From the NCBI GenBank assembly GCA_018303645.1, contig JAGVXR010000058.1, positions 1 to 45,757 of the forward strand: 45,757 nt of DNA. The letters are read 5' to 3'. This document shows, piece by piece, positions 25,935 through 32,658 of this stretch. Position numbers and translations under genes: made by a program. This stretch comes from Candidatus Woesearchaeota archaeon (GTDB taxonomy: Archaea; Nanobdellota; Nanobdellia; Woesearchaeales; GW2011-AR4). Position 1 is the first letter of the stretch, and each line of letters opens with the position of its first letter. The notes under the pieces are model-generated. The model saw only the letters and a program-made list of their open reading frames with translations. It was not told the origin of the DNA and searched no databases.

Positions 25935-26002
25935 TAAAATAAACAAGTTTTAACCCTTTATAAACCTTTCGGTTTTTGTAACTAGCGAGTAATAAAAATT
26001 TA

Positions 26003-26383
26003 TTAAGAAATCAGCACCGCGTTTATAATCCCGTCCTGCCCTGGCCTTGATGTAATCCTTGCCTTGCCAAGCTCTGTGTCAATTACAGAGCCTTTTGTCA
26101 TTATATTCCTTCTTATGAAGTGCCTGTTAGCGGGATTGTCTGTGATTGTCTTAATCTTTGCCTGCTTGAAACTTTTTGATTTTGGGTCAAATAAATTTAC
26201 CGTGTCGGCTCTCAGCATCCTGAGCTTTCTGTTGCCGCCCATTCCTCTTATGACATTCACTTTTATCTTGCCGAGCTTTGTAAAGGAAGGCTCCCTTCCA
26301 AGCTCGTACTGCTTTTTTTTCCTATAGGAGATATACCTTCCGCCTGTAGGCTTTCTTTTTGCCCTTGCCTGTGATATTGCCAT
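26003..26383 (-). CDS. rps8e: Small-subunit ribosomal protein S8e
   Basis: 126 residues starting MAISQARAKRKPTGGRYISY, matching S8e (KRKPTGGR near the N terminus, NPANRHFIRRNIMTKGSVIDT and RPGQDGIINAVLI near the end). It is an archaeal/eukaryotic-specific protein that binds 16S rRNA. A box CTATTTAAAC (minus strand, near 26405-26414) is about 26 nt before this ATG and only a few bases before an alternative ATG at 26401, so 26383 is the better start. It stands alone, as ribosomal genes often do in reduced archaeal genomes. Confidence 0.93.
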   Translation of the reverse strand: MAISQARAKRKPTGGRYISYRKKKQYELGREPSFTKLGKIKVNVIRGMGGNRKLRMLRADTVNLFDPKSKSFKQAKIKTITDNPANRHFIRRNIMTKGSVIDTELGKARITSRPGQDGIINAVLIS

Positions 26384-26443
26384 AGGGTTAGTAGTTTTCA
26401 TTGGTTTAAATAGGTTTCTATGAGTGTATATTAAGTTAGTAGT

Positions 26444-26483
26444 AATCGACTATTATCGATTTTAACGAAGTATTTAAATACTT
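26444..26483. promoter_or_regulatory. Palindromes in S8e/RmuC divergent promoter
   Basis: AATCGA (26444-26449) is inverted at 26456-26461. AAGTATTTAAATACTT (26468-26483) is a perfect 16-bp palindrome that includes the TATA box, about 28 nt before the rmuC-like ATG. The AATCGA dyad could be an operator. Confidence 0.4.
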
Positions 26484-26503
26484 ATTTTGTTCAGTGGTGT
26501 TTT

Positions 26504-27409
26504 ATGGCATTTATTGAATTCTTGATGGTAATCATTCTAATCCTACTTATAATAATCCTATTAAAGCTCAAGAAAAAACAAGAGCCTCAGCAAGTTGATA
26601 CCATGGCAAATCAACTCTTACTAAATCAATTAGAAAAAATAGAAAAAGAAATGGATAAAAAATCAAAAGATGATTCAGAAAGACAGGAAAAGATGGTTAA
26701 ATATGTTGAAGATAACATCTCTTCTTTTACCAGAACAATACATGGTACTAAAAGAAGAGGAAAAGTCGGAGAGTCTATACTCCAGGAAATGTTATCAGAA
26801 CCTATAAAATCTGGGTTAATAGTAACTGATTTAGATACGGATTCTGGAAAAGTCGAATTTGCTTGGGATTTAAAAAATGGAAAACATCTTCCAATAGACT
26901 CTAAATTACCTGAAGTAGAAAAACTTTACTCAGATTATGATAAAGCTGAGGATGCAGCAACCCAAACAAAATTAAAAAAGCAACTATTGAAACAGATTGA
27001 AGATAAAAAGAGTGAGGTTCAAAAATACTTAAATAATCATAATACAATTGATAAGTGCATAGTTGCTATACCAGATGCTATCTCTGACATGTTTCCCGAT
27101 ATAAATAAAGATGCTACTAGAACAGGAATATTTGTAGCTGGATATACTAAAGTATTTTTATTTGCATGCATACTAAGCGAGTACTACCTAAAATCTTTAG
27201 AAACTGGCGAAATAGGTGTATACAGAGATACAATTACATCATTAAAAAACATCCTCAAAGAAATAGAAGAGAGAACTAACACCATAAATCGTGGTATAGT
27301 TCAAATTTCTGGGGCTAACAAAAGTATACAAACAGAAGTTGATAAATCTATGAACAAAATTGGACAATTATCTATAATTAAGTTAAGTACAAAAAAGAAA
27401 ACCAAATAA
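26504..27409 (+). CDS. rmuC: RmuC-family DNA recombination protein, membrane-anchored
   Basis: 301 residues with an N-terminal transmembrane helix (FIEFLMVIILILLIIILLKL), a coiled coil (QLEKIEKEMDKKSKDD), and the RmuC nuclease-like core (RRGKVGESILQEMLSE, VEFAWDLKNGKHLPIDSKLP, DKCIVAIPDAISDMFPD). RmuC proteins are related to restriction-type nucleases and limit DNA inversions in bacteria; here a role in DNA handling at the membrane is inferred. The family is mainly bacterial, but scattered copies occur in archaea. The promoter contains a 16-bp palindrome. Full length for the family core, with no break. Confidence 0.8.
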   Translation: MAFIEFLMVIILILLIIILLKLKKKQEPQQVDTMANQLLLNQLEKIEKEMDKKSKDDSERQEKMVKYVEDNISSFTRTIHGTKRRGKVGESILQEMLSEPIKSGLIVTDLDTDSGKVEFAWDLKNGKHLPIDSKLPEVEKLYSDYDKAEDAATQTKLKKQLLKQIEDKKSEVQKYLNNHNTIDKCIVAIPDAISDMFPDINKDATRTGIFVAGYTKVFLFACILSEYYLKSLETGEIGVYRDTITSLKNILKEIEERTNTINRGIVQISGANKSIQTEVDKSMNKIGQLSIIKLSTKKKTK

Positions 27410-27495
27410 ATCTTGGAAAATAATCAATGATAAGAAACCTTTATAAACACGCCCGATTTCTCCGAACTTAACAAATTTTGAGGTGTTTTTACTTT

Positions 27496-27720
27496 ATGGA
27501 ACCTGCAAGGCCGTTGGACGCATTGAACAAGGCAAGAGACAAAAGGATAATTGTTGAGCTGAAGAACAACAAGCAGTATATTGGCAAGCTCAAGTCATTT
27601 GACATCCACATCAATGTTGTTATTGAGGATGTTGAGGAAAGGGTTAATGGCGAGGTTACGAGGAAGCTTAATACAATTTTCATCAGGGGCGACACAATAA
27701 CCGTAATATCAACAGAATAG
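27496..27720 (+). CDS. LSm/Sm-like archaeal RNA-binding protein
   Basis: 74 residues, MEPARPLDALNKARDKRIIV, with Sm1 (GKLKSFDIHINVVIEDVEE) and Sm2 (NTIFIRGDTITVI) motifs. Such proteins form heptameric rings that bind U-rich RNA. A GAGGTG Shine-Dalgarno lies at 27480-27485, and the ATG at 27496 is preferred to an upstream TTG. It comes just before L37e, a common pairing of lsm and rpl37e in archaeal genomes, and they probably share a transcript. Confidence 0.93.
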   Translation: MEPARPLDALNKARDKRIIVELKNNKQYIGKLKSFDIHINVVIEDVEERVNGEVTRKLNTIFIRGDTITVISTE

Positions 27721-27747
27721 ATTTCTGGATTTATCGAGTGACTAAAA

Positions 27748-27843
27748 ATGAAAGGCACGCCATCAACTTTTTACAAAAAACTTGACCAAAAGTACGCAAG
27801 TGCTACATTTGCTTTGCAAAGTAGCACGAGGTGGAACAAATGA
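27748..27843 (+). CDS. 31-codon leader ORF overlapping L37e start
   Basis: Starts ATG AAA GGC ACG CCA TCA (MKGTPS), the same first six residues as L37e, but with every wobble base changed. It ends in TGA overlapping the L37e ATG as ATGA (27840-27843). It contains a strong hairpin. It may be a decayed duplicate of the L37e start or a leader peptide that couples translation. Too short to prove. Confidence 0.35.
   Translation: MKGTPSTFYKKLDQKYASATFALQSSTRWNK
27800..27827 (+). promoter_or_regulatory. Hairpin just upstream of L37e
   Basis: GTGCTAC (27800-27806) pairs with GTAGCAC (27821-27827), and TTTGC (27808-27812) pairs with GCAAA (27816-27820) after a one-base bulge. It ends about two bases before the GAGGTGG Shine-Dalgarno (27829-27835) of L37e, so it could control ribosome access. 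Confidence 0.5.
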
Positions 27844-28007
27844 AGGGAACCCCGTCTATGGGCGAGAAGTCCGGCAAGAAGAACATGATTTACTGCCGGC
27901 GCTGCGGACAAAGGAAAATGAACCTCCGCAAGGCGAAGTGCAGCTCATGCGGCTTCGGAAAAAGCGCAAGGCTAAGAAAGTACAACTGGCAGAAGAAGAT
28001 AAGGTAA
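27840..28007 (+). CDS. rpl37e: Large-subunit ribosomal protein L37e
   Basis: 55 residues starting MKGTPSMGEKSGKKN, with a four-Cys zinc ribbon (YCRRCGQRK and CSSCGFGKSARLRKYNW). It matches archaeal/eukaryotic L37e (KGTPS start, two CxxC pairs, basic end). It binds 23S rRNA. A GAGGTGG Shine-Dalgarno precedes it, and its ATG overlaps the stop of a 31-codon upstream ORF. It lies downstream of the LSm gene, as in many archaea. Confidence 0.93.
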   Translation: MKGTPSMGEKSGKKNMIYCRRCGQRKMNLRKAKCSSCGFGKSARLRKYNWQKKIR

Positions 28008-28085
28008 AAGATAGCTAATTTATTATTTCTTTTGGCAATGCAACAAATTCAATCACGAATAAAAAATTAATTCAAAGACGTCGCT

Positions 28086-28245
28086 TCCCAATAACGGCAA
28101 AGGAGCAATGGGAACCCAGCTCAGGACTGCATCGCTGGCAGTTTTCATGTATTTGCACCGAGGAGGAGTATGAGGAAAAATTACTTCGACAACATAATGC
28201 CGAGGCGCCAATATGATGTTGCCGAAGGCAACGGATTGAAATTTT
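28086..28245 (+). repeat. Structured intergenic repeat element, copy A
   Basis: Most of the 306-bp gap between L37e and tRNA-Leu. It begins TCCCAATAACGGCAAA and ends with hairpin GTTGCC-GAA-GGCAAC (about 28218-28232) followed by GGATTGAAATTTT. Inside are ACTGC/GCAGT and GAGC/GCTC stems and GAGGAGGAG...GAGGAAAA. A related copy with the same boundaries is at 31498-31690. A 25-codon ORF from 28170 with a good RBS (MRKNYFDNIMPRRQYD) lies in it but is unsupported. Confidence 0.5.
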
Positions 28246-28313
28246 AAGATATATATACTTCATAGTTATTTTTAGCAACCTTTTTAAACAATTATCTTTA
28301 TTTTCTCTTTTAT

Positions 28314-28397
28314 GCGGAGGTGCCGGAGCGGTCAAACGGGATAGGCTTAGGACCTATTGGCTTAGTGCCTACGCAGGTTCGAATCCTGTCCTCCGCA
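28314..28397 (+). tRNA. tRNA-Leu(TAG)
   Basis: 84 nt class II tRNA. Acceptor arms GCGGAGG and CCTCCGC with discriminator A; anticodon arm ATAGG-CTTAGGA-CCTAT gives anticodon TAG; a long variable arm follows and the T arm contains GGTTCGAATCC. No CCA is encoded. The length, variable arm and anticodon all fit leucine (CUA codons). No intron. Confidence 0.95.
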
Positions 28398-28431
28398 TAA
28401 TTTAAATATAAGTTTTTATTCCTTTTTTACC

Positions 28432-28656
28432 ATGGGAAAGAAAGACAAGCCGAAAAAGATAAGCGCTAAGAAAGAAAGGTACAGCAAGTTCAGGAAGGAA
28501 AAGCCCTCTTCACTGACAGTTGCAATGCCGGACTTGAGCGAACAGCAGGCTATGGAAAAGCGGCAGGACGAGCAGCGCATCAGCATGTTCTGGCGCAGCT
28601 ACAGAAGGCCTCCGGAAAAGTTTGTCAGCGAAAGAAAGGCAAAAAGCAAAAGGTAA
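28432..28656 (+). CDS. Small basic protein, unknown
   Basis: 74 residues starting MGKKDKPKKISAKKERYSKF and ending SERKAKSKR. Rich in Lys and Arg at both ends with an acidic/aromatic middle (EQQAMEKRQDEQRISMFWRSYRRPP). Could bind RNA or DNA by charge, but no known family. It follows tRNA-Leu, and TTTAAATATAAG (28401-28412) gives a TATA box for its start. Confidence 0.55.
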   Translation: MGKKDKPKKISAKKERYSKFRKEKPSSLTVAMPDLSEQQAMEKRQDEQRISMFWRSYRRPPEKFVSERKAKSKR

Positions 28657-28766
28657 TTCTGCTTATAAACAAAATAAAGTTGTTGCAGTAAAAAATACCC
28701 CAGTATAGTATTTTGTATACGACAAATCAAAAGCTTTTTATACCGAGTTAACCATAAGATTCATAC

Positions 28767-28925
28767 GTGGGGGTGGACATATTGTCATTTTTTTCTGATG
28801 ATGAGAAGCAGGATTTCATTACTGTAGATGGCAATATCTACACCCACAAGCAGATTGAAACCAGAAACGGCATCATATTCATGCGAATGAAAAAGAGGCT
28901 TCTGCCTATTTTAGACAATAAATGA
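28767..28925 (+). CDS. Small unknown protein, GTG start
   Basis: 52 codons, GTG start (VGVDILSFFSDDEKQDFITV, ending LLPILDNK). TTTTTATA (28735-28742) is about 28 nt before the GTG at 28767; a second GTG is at 28773 and a TTG at 28782. It overlaps the next small gene by ATGA (28922-28925), which supports translation of both. No recognised family. Confidence 0.5.
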   Translation: MGVDILSFFSDDEKQDFITVDGNIYTHKQIETRNGIIFMRMKKRLLPILDNK

Positions 28926-29089
28926 AAGACAAGCAGCTTCTTAGGGTTTTAGTTATAGTGCTTATTGTATTTTTGGTTCTTAACATTGTATTTCTTGCTT
29001 TAAAAATCATCAGCGAGTTTTTTTTCTGGATTGTTATAGCTGTTATTGCGGTTTTTGCATATAAATACCTGCCGAAGATGAGGAAATGA
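28922..29089 (+). CDS. Small two-helix membrane protein
   Basis: 55 residues, MKDKQLLRVLVIVLIVFLVL, then a second helix (FFFWIVIAVIAVFAYKYL) and a basic end. It is coupled to the gene before it by an ATGA overlap and converges on the sigma-54-like gene with a 2-bp gap. Hydrophobicity and overlap support a real gene. Function unknown. Confidence 0.6.
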   Translation: MKDKQLLRVLVIVLIVFLVLNIVFLALKIISEFFFWIVIAVIAVFAYKYLPKMRK

Positions 29090-29091
29090 TT

Positions 29092-30069
29092 TTAATTAGC
29101 CTGATTTTTTGGCAAATACTGCTCTATAGAGGTAGGTATTCTAAATGATTCTTTGACTCCTTCGTCATACATTTTTTGCCTTTTTCCACTAGGCGGTATT
29201 CCTGCCAGATCTCTATACTTTGTAACAGCCCTTCTAGAAATTTTTCCTAATTTTTTTGATAATTCCTCATCGCTTAGGGCAATTCCTGATTTAATCTCAC
29301 TTCTCAGCACATTATTCAAACTAGGTAGAATGTTGTAGAGCGCCACTTGATCCAAATTAGGAAGCAGATAAAAAACAGGCAAAGTTACTTTACCATTTTG
29401 GGAGTCTATACAGACGCTTCTGTTTTTCAAAAGACGGTAATATGTTGAATGATGGTATGGAAGTTGCTCTAAATAGCCAATATTAGAGCGGGGCAGGGGA
29501 ATCAATTCTGAAGGGTCTAGTTTCAACAAAAATCCAGCTTGCCTTTTTCCAATTTGGAGGTAACAATCTTCCAAAGTCTTTACAATCCAGTTTCTTTGAC
29601 CTAATAGCCAAACAACCAATCTCTTAACATCACTTGTTAGCTGGTATTGCCTTAATTCCATCTTTGAAGGCTTAAAATGTTCTGCAGGCAGCATAGAAAA
29701 ATCCCCATAACCCCTTACATGATAAGTTATGTCAGGCAAAGCCATGGTTTTATCATCGACTTTTGCTTCTAGAACATCCCCAAAATGGAGTTTAACGCCC
29801 TCTGTCTTTCTGCCTTGAGTAATTCTGGTATTTGCAGTTGCAATGCCACCGCTTATTTCTTTAATGACACCACAATAGAATAGGGGATTGCCTCCGCCGC
29901 TGCCCTTTTCTGTTTTAAGCCTGCCCTCTACAATTTCTGGGTTGTTCAGAATAACATCTATGGTTCTGTCTATAACCAGAATAGGGATTTCAAACATTGC
30001 ATGATTTAATAATATTCTTCGCTCCTGAACAAGTTTTGGACTTTGAATAAGTCTTTGAGATAACCCCAT
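29092..30069 (-). CDS. Sigma-54 (RpoN)-like protein in an archaeon
   Basis: 325 residues with the layout of bacterial sigma-54. Residues about 4-46 look like region I (LSQRLIQSPKLVQERRILL...IDVILNNPEIVE), which in bacteria binds the activator and start-site DNA. No acidic region II is seen. Residues about 145-220 resemble the core-binding and HTH parts (VKRLVVWLLGQRNW, YHHSTYYRLLKN in place of LHESTVSR). Residues 278-287 (SRRAVTKYRD) match the RpoN box ARRTVAKYRE at R, R, V, K, Y, R, followed by GIPPSGKRQK as in bacterial IPSSxxRK. Bacterial RpoN is about 480 residues, so this is short. It has an archaeal TATA box (30092-30099) about 26 nt upstream. No AAA+ activator is in the window. Whether it binds archaeal polymerase is unknown. 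Confidence 0.82.
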   Translation of the reverse strand: MGLSQRLIQSPKLVQERRILLNHAMFEIPILVIDRTIDVILNNPEIVEGRLKTEKGSGGGNPLFYCGVIKEISGGIATANTRITQGRKTEGVKLHFGDVLEAKVDDKTMALPDITYHVRGYGDFSMLPAEHFKPSKMELRQYQLTSDVKRLVVWLLGQRNWIVKTLEDCYLQIGKRQAGFLLKLDPSELIPLPRSNIGYLEQLPYHHSTYYRLLKNRSVCIDSQNGKVTLPVFYLLPNLDQVALYNILPSLNNVLRSEIKSGIALSDEELSKKLGKISRRAVTKYRDLAGIPPSGKRQKMYDEGVKESFRIPTSIEQYLPKNQAN

Positions 30070-30105
30070 AATTTATAGAGTAATAGCGGCATATTTAAAC
30101 CTTTT

Positions 30106-30117
30106 TATTGTAACAAT
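30106..30117. promoter_or_regulatory. Palindromic site upstream of sigma-54-like gene
   Basis: TATTGTAACAAT, containing the odd palindrome ATTGT-A-ACAAT, lies 6-7 bp upstream of the sigma-54-like gene's TATA box. The identical 12-mer is the core of the 19-bp palindrome at 43978-43996 between trmB and its divergent neighbour. Confidence 0.5.
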
Positions 30118-30119
30118 GG

Positions 30120-30461
30120 AATAGTAGTAAATAAACTCTTTAAGATTCAGAAAAGTTAGGGGCTTCGCTGCTGCCCAGCCAGCCTAAGCTGTCAGTTACA
30201 GTAATCCAGCACTTTTTTTAGACCACTTACGCAAGCAGAGGCTTAAATATTGCCTAGTTGACGTTTAGCCATTGCTCATTTAAGTTAACTTGCGCTCCCT
30301 TAAAGTGTTGCTTTGGCGTTAATCAATTTTAGCAAGTTGGTGTTAGATACTTTTAACTGTAAGTGAGTTTTACAGCTACGCACCCCCAAAGGCATATAAT
30401 TCTCTTTGTATATTTATAAATTTTGCATATAGAACTTATAGATTATATATAAAATAAAAGA
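30120..30461. other. Gene-free structured region, candidate ncRNA
   Basis: Part of a 400-bp gap with no supported ORF. It is more G+C-rich and more structured than other gaps: CTGTAA/TTACAG stem (near 30358-30377), GGGGC/GCCC around 30160-30180, and repeated CAGTTACAG-like pieces. It does not show RNase P, SRP or tRNA consensus that I can recognise. The strand is unclear. An ncRNA or a decayed element are both possible. Confidence 0.3.
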
Positions 30462-30480
30462 AAAAAGGCTTATTTAGCCT
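30462..30480 (-). terminator. Hairpin and T-run after DUF5679 gene
   Basis: On the minus strand GGCT-AAATA-AGCC is followed by TTTTTTCTTTTATTTT. The stem overlaps the stop codon of the small zinc-ribbon gene. Likely terminator. Confidence 0.55.
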
Positions 30481-30619
30481 TTCCGAGAATCCTGAAGACC
30501 TTTGTGCCGCATGCGCCGCACACTCCCTTCATGGCTCTCATGCCGTTCTTCATAGTGACTTCCTTGCCATCCTTAATCTCGACTTCTTTCCTGCACTTCA
30601 TGCATCTTCCTCTTGCCAT
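30470..30619 (-). CDS. DUF5679-like small zinc-ribbon protein
   Basis: 49 residues, MARGRCMKCRKEVEIKDGKE, then VTMKNGMRAMKGVCGACGTKVFRI. Two CxxC pairs (CMKC, CGAC) make a zinc ribbon. The (K/R)xVEIKDxKEVTMKNG...G.CxxCGTKVFRI pattern fits DUF5679, a short family common in DPANN and other archaea and in some phages. It probably binds nucleic acid or a protein partner; no specific role is known. The stop overlaps a hairpin terminator. Confidence 0.8.
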   Translation of the reverse strand: MARGRCMKCRKEVEIKDGKEVTMKNGMRAMKGVCGACGTKVFRILGKAK

Positions 30620-30739
30620 AGTGTATGCACCTCAAAATTTAAATAAATCTAGGATTTTTAAACCTATGAGTAGTCTGTATATTAAGTAATATATAAAGAT
30701 TTGGTTTTTTACGAGTAAATTGCTACTTTGAGGTTAGAA

Positions 30740-31405
30740 TCACTCCACAATCTCCAGCAACTCCTTGATGTCGTTTATCTCATAATCCGCCTTTGCGCCC
30801 TTGCCTTTTGGATTGCCGTACTTGGCAAAGCATGTCAGCATTCCAAGCTTCTTTGCCCCTTTAATGTCCCTTTCAGGCCTGTCTCCAACTACAAGGCACT
30901 CGCCTGGCTTGAATTTCAGCTTTTTTAAAGCCACTTCAAAAGGCTTTATGCTTGGCTTGAACTCCTTGGTATCATTAAATGTAACAACAACATCAAACAA
31001 ATGGTTGATTTTCATTGAAACAAGCCTTATCCATGCTTTCAATCTTGGAGCGTCAGAAACAATAGCCAGCTTTATACCTCTCCTCTTTAACTCAAACAAG
31101 ACATCGCTGACATGAGGATATGGCTCAAGAAAGCCTGCTCTTACTCTCCTATAAGCTACAATGCCGCTGGCTAAGATTTCATAATCAACTTTTTTTGTTA
31201 TTTTTTTTAAGAATTTTTGAAAAATTGTCTTTTCTTCCAAGCCGTACTTGCCGTAAAGGGAAAAAAGCTCCTTGACTGCCTTTTCTTTCTTCACATTCAA
31301 CCCAGCGTCAATCATTGAGGAAATTGCAGCATCGCAACTCAGTTTCTTCATAGTCATGAAGTCTATCAAAGTGTTGTCCAAGTCGAAGATGACTGATTTA
31401 ATCAT
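30740..31405 (-). CDS. HAD-superfamily phosphohydrolase
   Basis: 221 residues with all HAD motifs: DLDNT at residues 8-12 (nucleophile and acid Asp), IVSDAP (motif II), the Lys of KPSIKPFE (motif III) and VGDRPERDIKGAKKLG (motif IV). A helical cap lies between motifs I and II (about residues 20-90). It hydrolyses a phosphate ester of a small molecule; the substrate cannot be read from sequence, but archaeal homologues include glyceraldehyde-3-phosphate phosphatases. The ATG at 31405 is directly before VIFDLDNT. Monocistronic. Confidence 0.9.
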   Translation of the reverse strand: MIKSVIFDLDNTLIDFMTMKKLSCDAAISSMIDAGLNVKKEKAVKELFSLYGKYGLEEKTIFQKFLKKITKKVDYEILASGIVAYRRVRAGFLEPYPHVSDVLFELKRRGIKLAIVSDAPRLKAWIRLVSMKINHLFDVVVTFNDTKEFKPSIKPFEVALKKLKFKPGECLVVGDRPERDIKGAKKLGMLTCFAKYGNPKGKGAKADYEINDIKELLEIVE

Positions 31406-31497
31406 GAGTAAATGGTATTTTTATCATTATAAAAAGTTATTGAAAAATGAGGTAAAAATGAATAGCGATGAATTAGGTAATAAACAATATCAAAAAT

Positions 31498-31690
31498 CCC
31501 AATAACGACAAAAATCAATCAAAAATAACGAGAGCGACTTTGCGCTGTAAACGTGATTAAAGTAATCCGCTTTTGATTTCATTTGTACAATGTATAGGTG
31601 AGGCGGAGAGGCTGTTGAAGGAAAACAATTGCAAAAACATTGCTCGCCTGTGCCGCCGAGCACTAGATTTTGGCGAAGCCAGATTGAATT
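31498..31690 (+). repeat. Structured intergenic repeat element, copy B
   Basis: Fills most of the 309-bp gap between the HAD and alpha/beta-hydrolase genes. It begins TCCCAATAACGACAAA and ends TGGC-GAA-GCCA then GATTGAATTTTTT, like copy A at 28086-28245. The middle shares GAGGCGGAG, GAAGGAAAAC and AACATTGC with copy A and has a GCTCG/CGAGC stem. No protein-coding frame is convincing. Confidence 0.5.
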
Positions 31691-31714
31691 TTTTATAAAT
31701 TATATAAAAATTGG

Positions 31715-32563
31715 CTATTTGATACTCTGCTCAAAAAACCCAATAACCCTTTTCTCATATTTTCCAGTATCAACAGAATGCGTCATTCCATGCTCTGCGT
31801 TTTTAACAATCCACAATTCAGCCTTTTTGTTTGCGTTGTGCAATAAATAAGCCTCTTTGACTGGAATTTGCGAGTCTTTTTCAGCATGTATGAGCAGGAT
31901 TGGAATTTCCAGATTTTTTATGCTTTCAACAGGGCTTGCATCATCAATATTTATTCTTAAAAATAAAATTCCATATAACTTTGTCAAATAAGCCAATGGA
32001 TATTTTAAAATAAAAAATATCCTGTACATATGCTTAACAATATTGCTTAGTTTTGCATATGCGCTGTCGGTTACAATAGCCTTTACATTTTCATGATTAA
32101 CCATCAATGCAACCGCCCCGCCAAGAGAAAACCCGTAAAGCCCGATTTTTGTCAAATTTTTTTCCTTCTCGAGATAGTTTATTGCTCCAATTATGTCATT
32201 TTTCTCCAAATAGCCTGCTGTAGTATAGCTTCCCTCGCTTTTTCCAAAGCTCCTGAAGTCAAACAAAAACACATTGAAGTCCTTCGTGAGAAACTCCGCA
32301 ATGCCAAGCAAATTTGCCTTGTCAGCAGGATAGCCGTGCATTACAATGACTGTTTTCTTGGTTTTATTGTTTGGAATAAGCCATCCGCTCAGCTTAATTC
32401 CATCAGCGCTTTTGAAAGTAATACCTTCGTATTCCAGCCCCAAATCAGAAGGCTCAATGTTGGTAATTATTTTTGGAGGATGTATTGACATAAAGAATGT
32501 GAACAGGGAGAATAGCACTAAAAATAATGCAATGAAGATTAAAATTTTAATTAATATCTGCAT
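31715..32563 (-). CDS. Membrane-anchored alpha/beta hydrolase
   Basis: 282 residues with an N-terminal transmembrane helix (ILIKILIFIALFLVLFSLFTF) and an alpha/beta-hydrolase fold: oxyanion VIVMHGYPADKAN, nucleophile elbow LYGFSLGGAVA, acid in LIHAEKDSQIPV and the His in VKNAEHGMTHSVD. It is probably an esterase or acyl-peptidase-type enzyme attached to the membrane; the substrate is unknown. The catalytic triad is complete. The start MQILIKILIF gives a standard signal anchor. It is divergent from the M29-like peptidase. Confidence 0.88.
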   Translation of the reverse strand: MQILIKILIFIALFLVLFSLFTFFMSIHPPKIITNIEPSDLGLEYEGITFKSADGIKLSGWLIPNNKTKKTVIVMHGYPADKANLLGIAEFLTKDFNVFLFDFRSFGKSEGSYTTAGYLEKNDIIGAINYLEKEKNLTKIGLYGFSLGGAVALMVNHENVKAIVTDSAYAKLSNIVKHMYRIFFILKYPLAYLTKLYGILFLRINIDDASPVESIKNLEIPILLIHAEKDSQIPVKEAYLLHNANKKAELWIVKNAEHGMTHSVDTGKYEKRVIGFFEQSIK

Positions 32564-32658
32564 ATTACTGATTTATTTTTGCTGTATAAAAATATTGCCA
32601 AAATTCTCAGCAGTAAGCATAGCAACCTTTAAAAACCAACTTCCATACCTGAAAATTA

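Noticed and set aside
28170..28247. 25-codon ORF with a good RBS in repeat copy A
   Set aside because: The matching position in copy B does not encode the same peptide, so I treat it as chance.
28072..28335. 87-codon ORF on minus strand
   Set aside because: It covers repeat copy A and part of tRNA-Leu; no start signal or domain.
29092..30069. Bacterial contamination as the source of the sigma-54-like gene
   Set aside because: Flanking genes on both sides are archaeal and the gene has an archaeal TATA box at the right distance.
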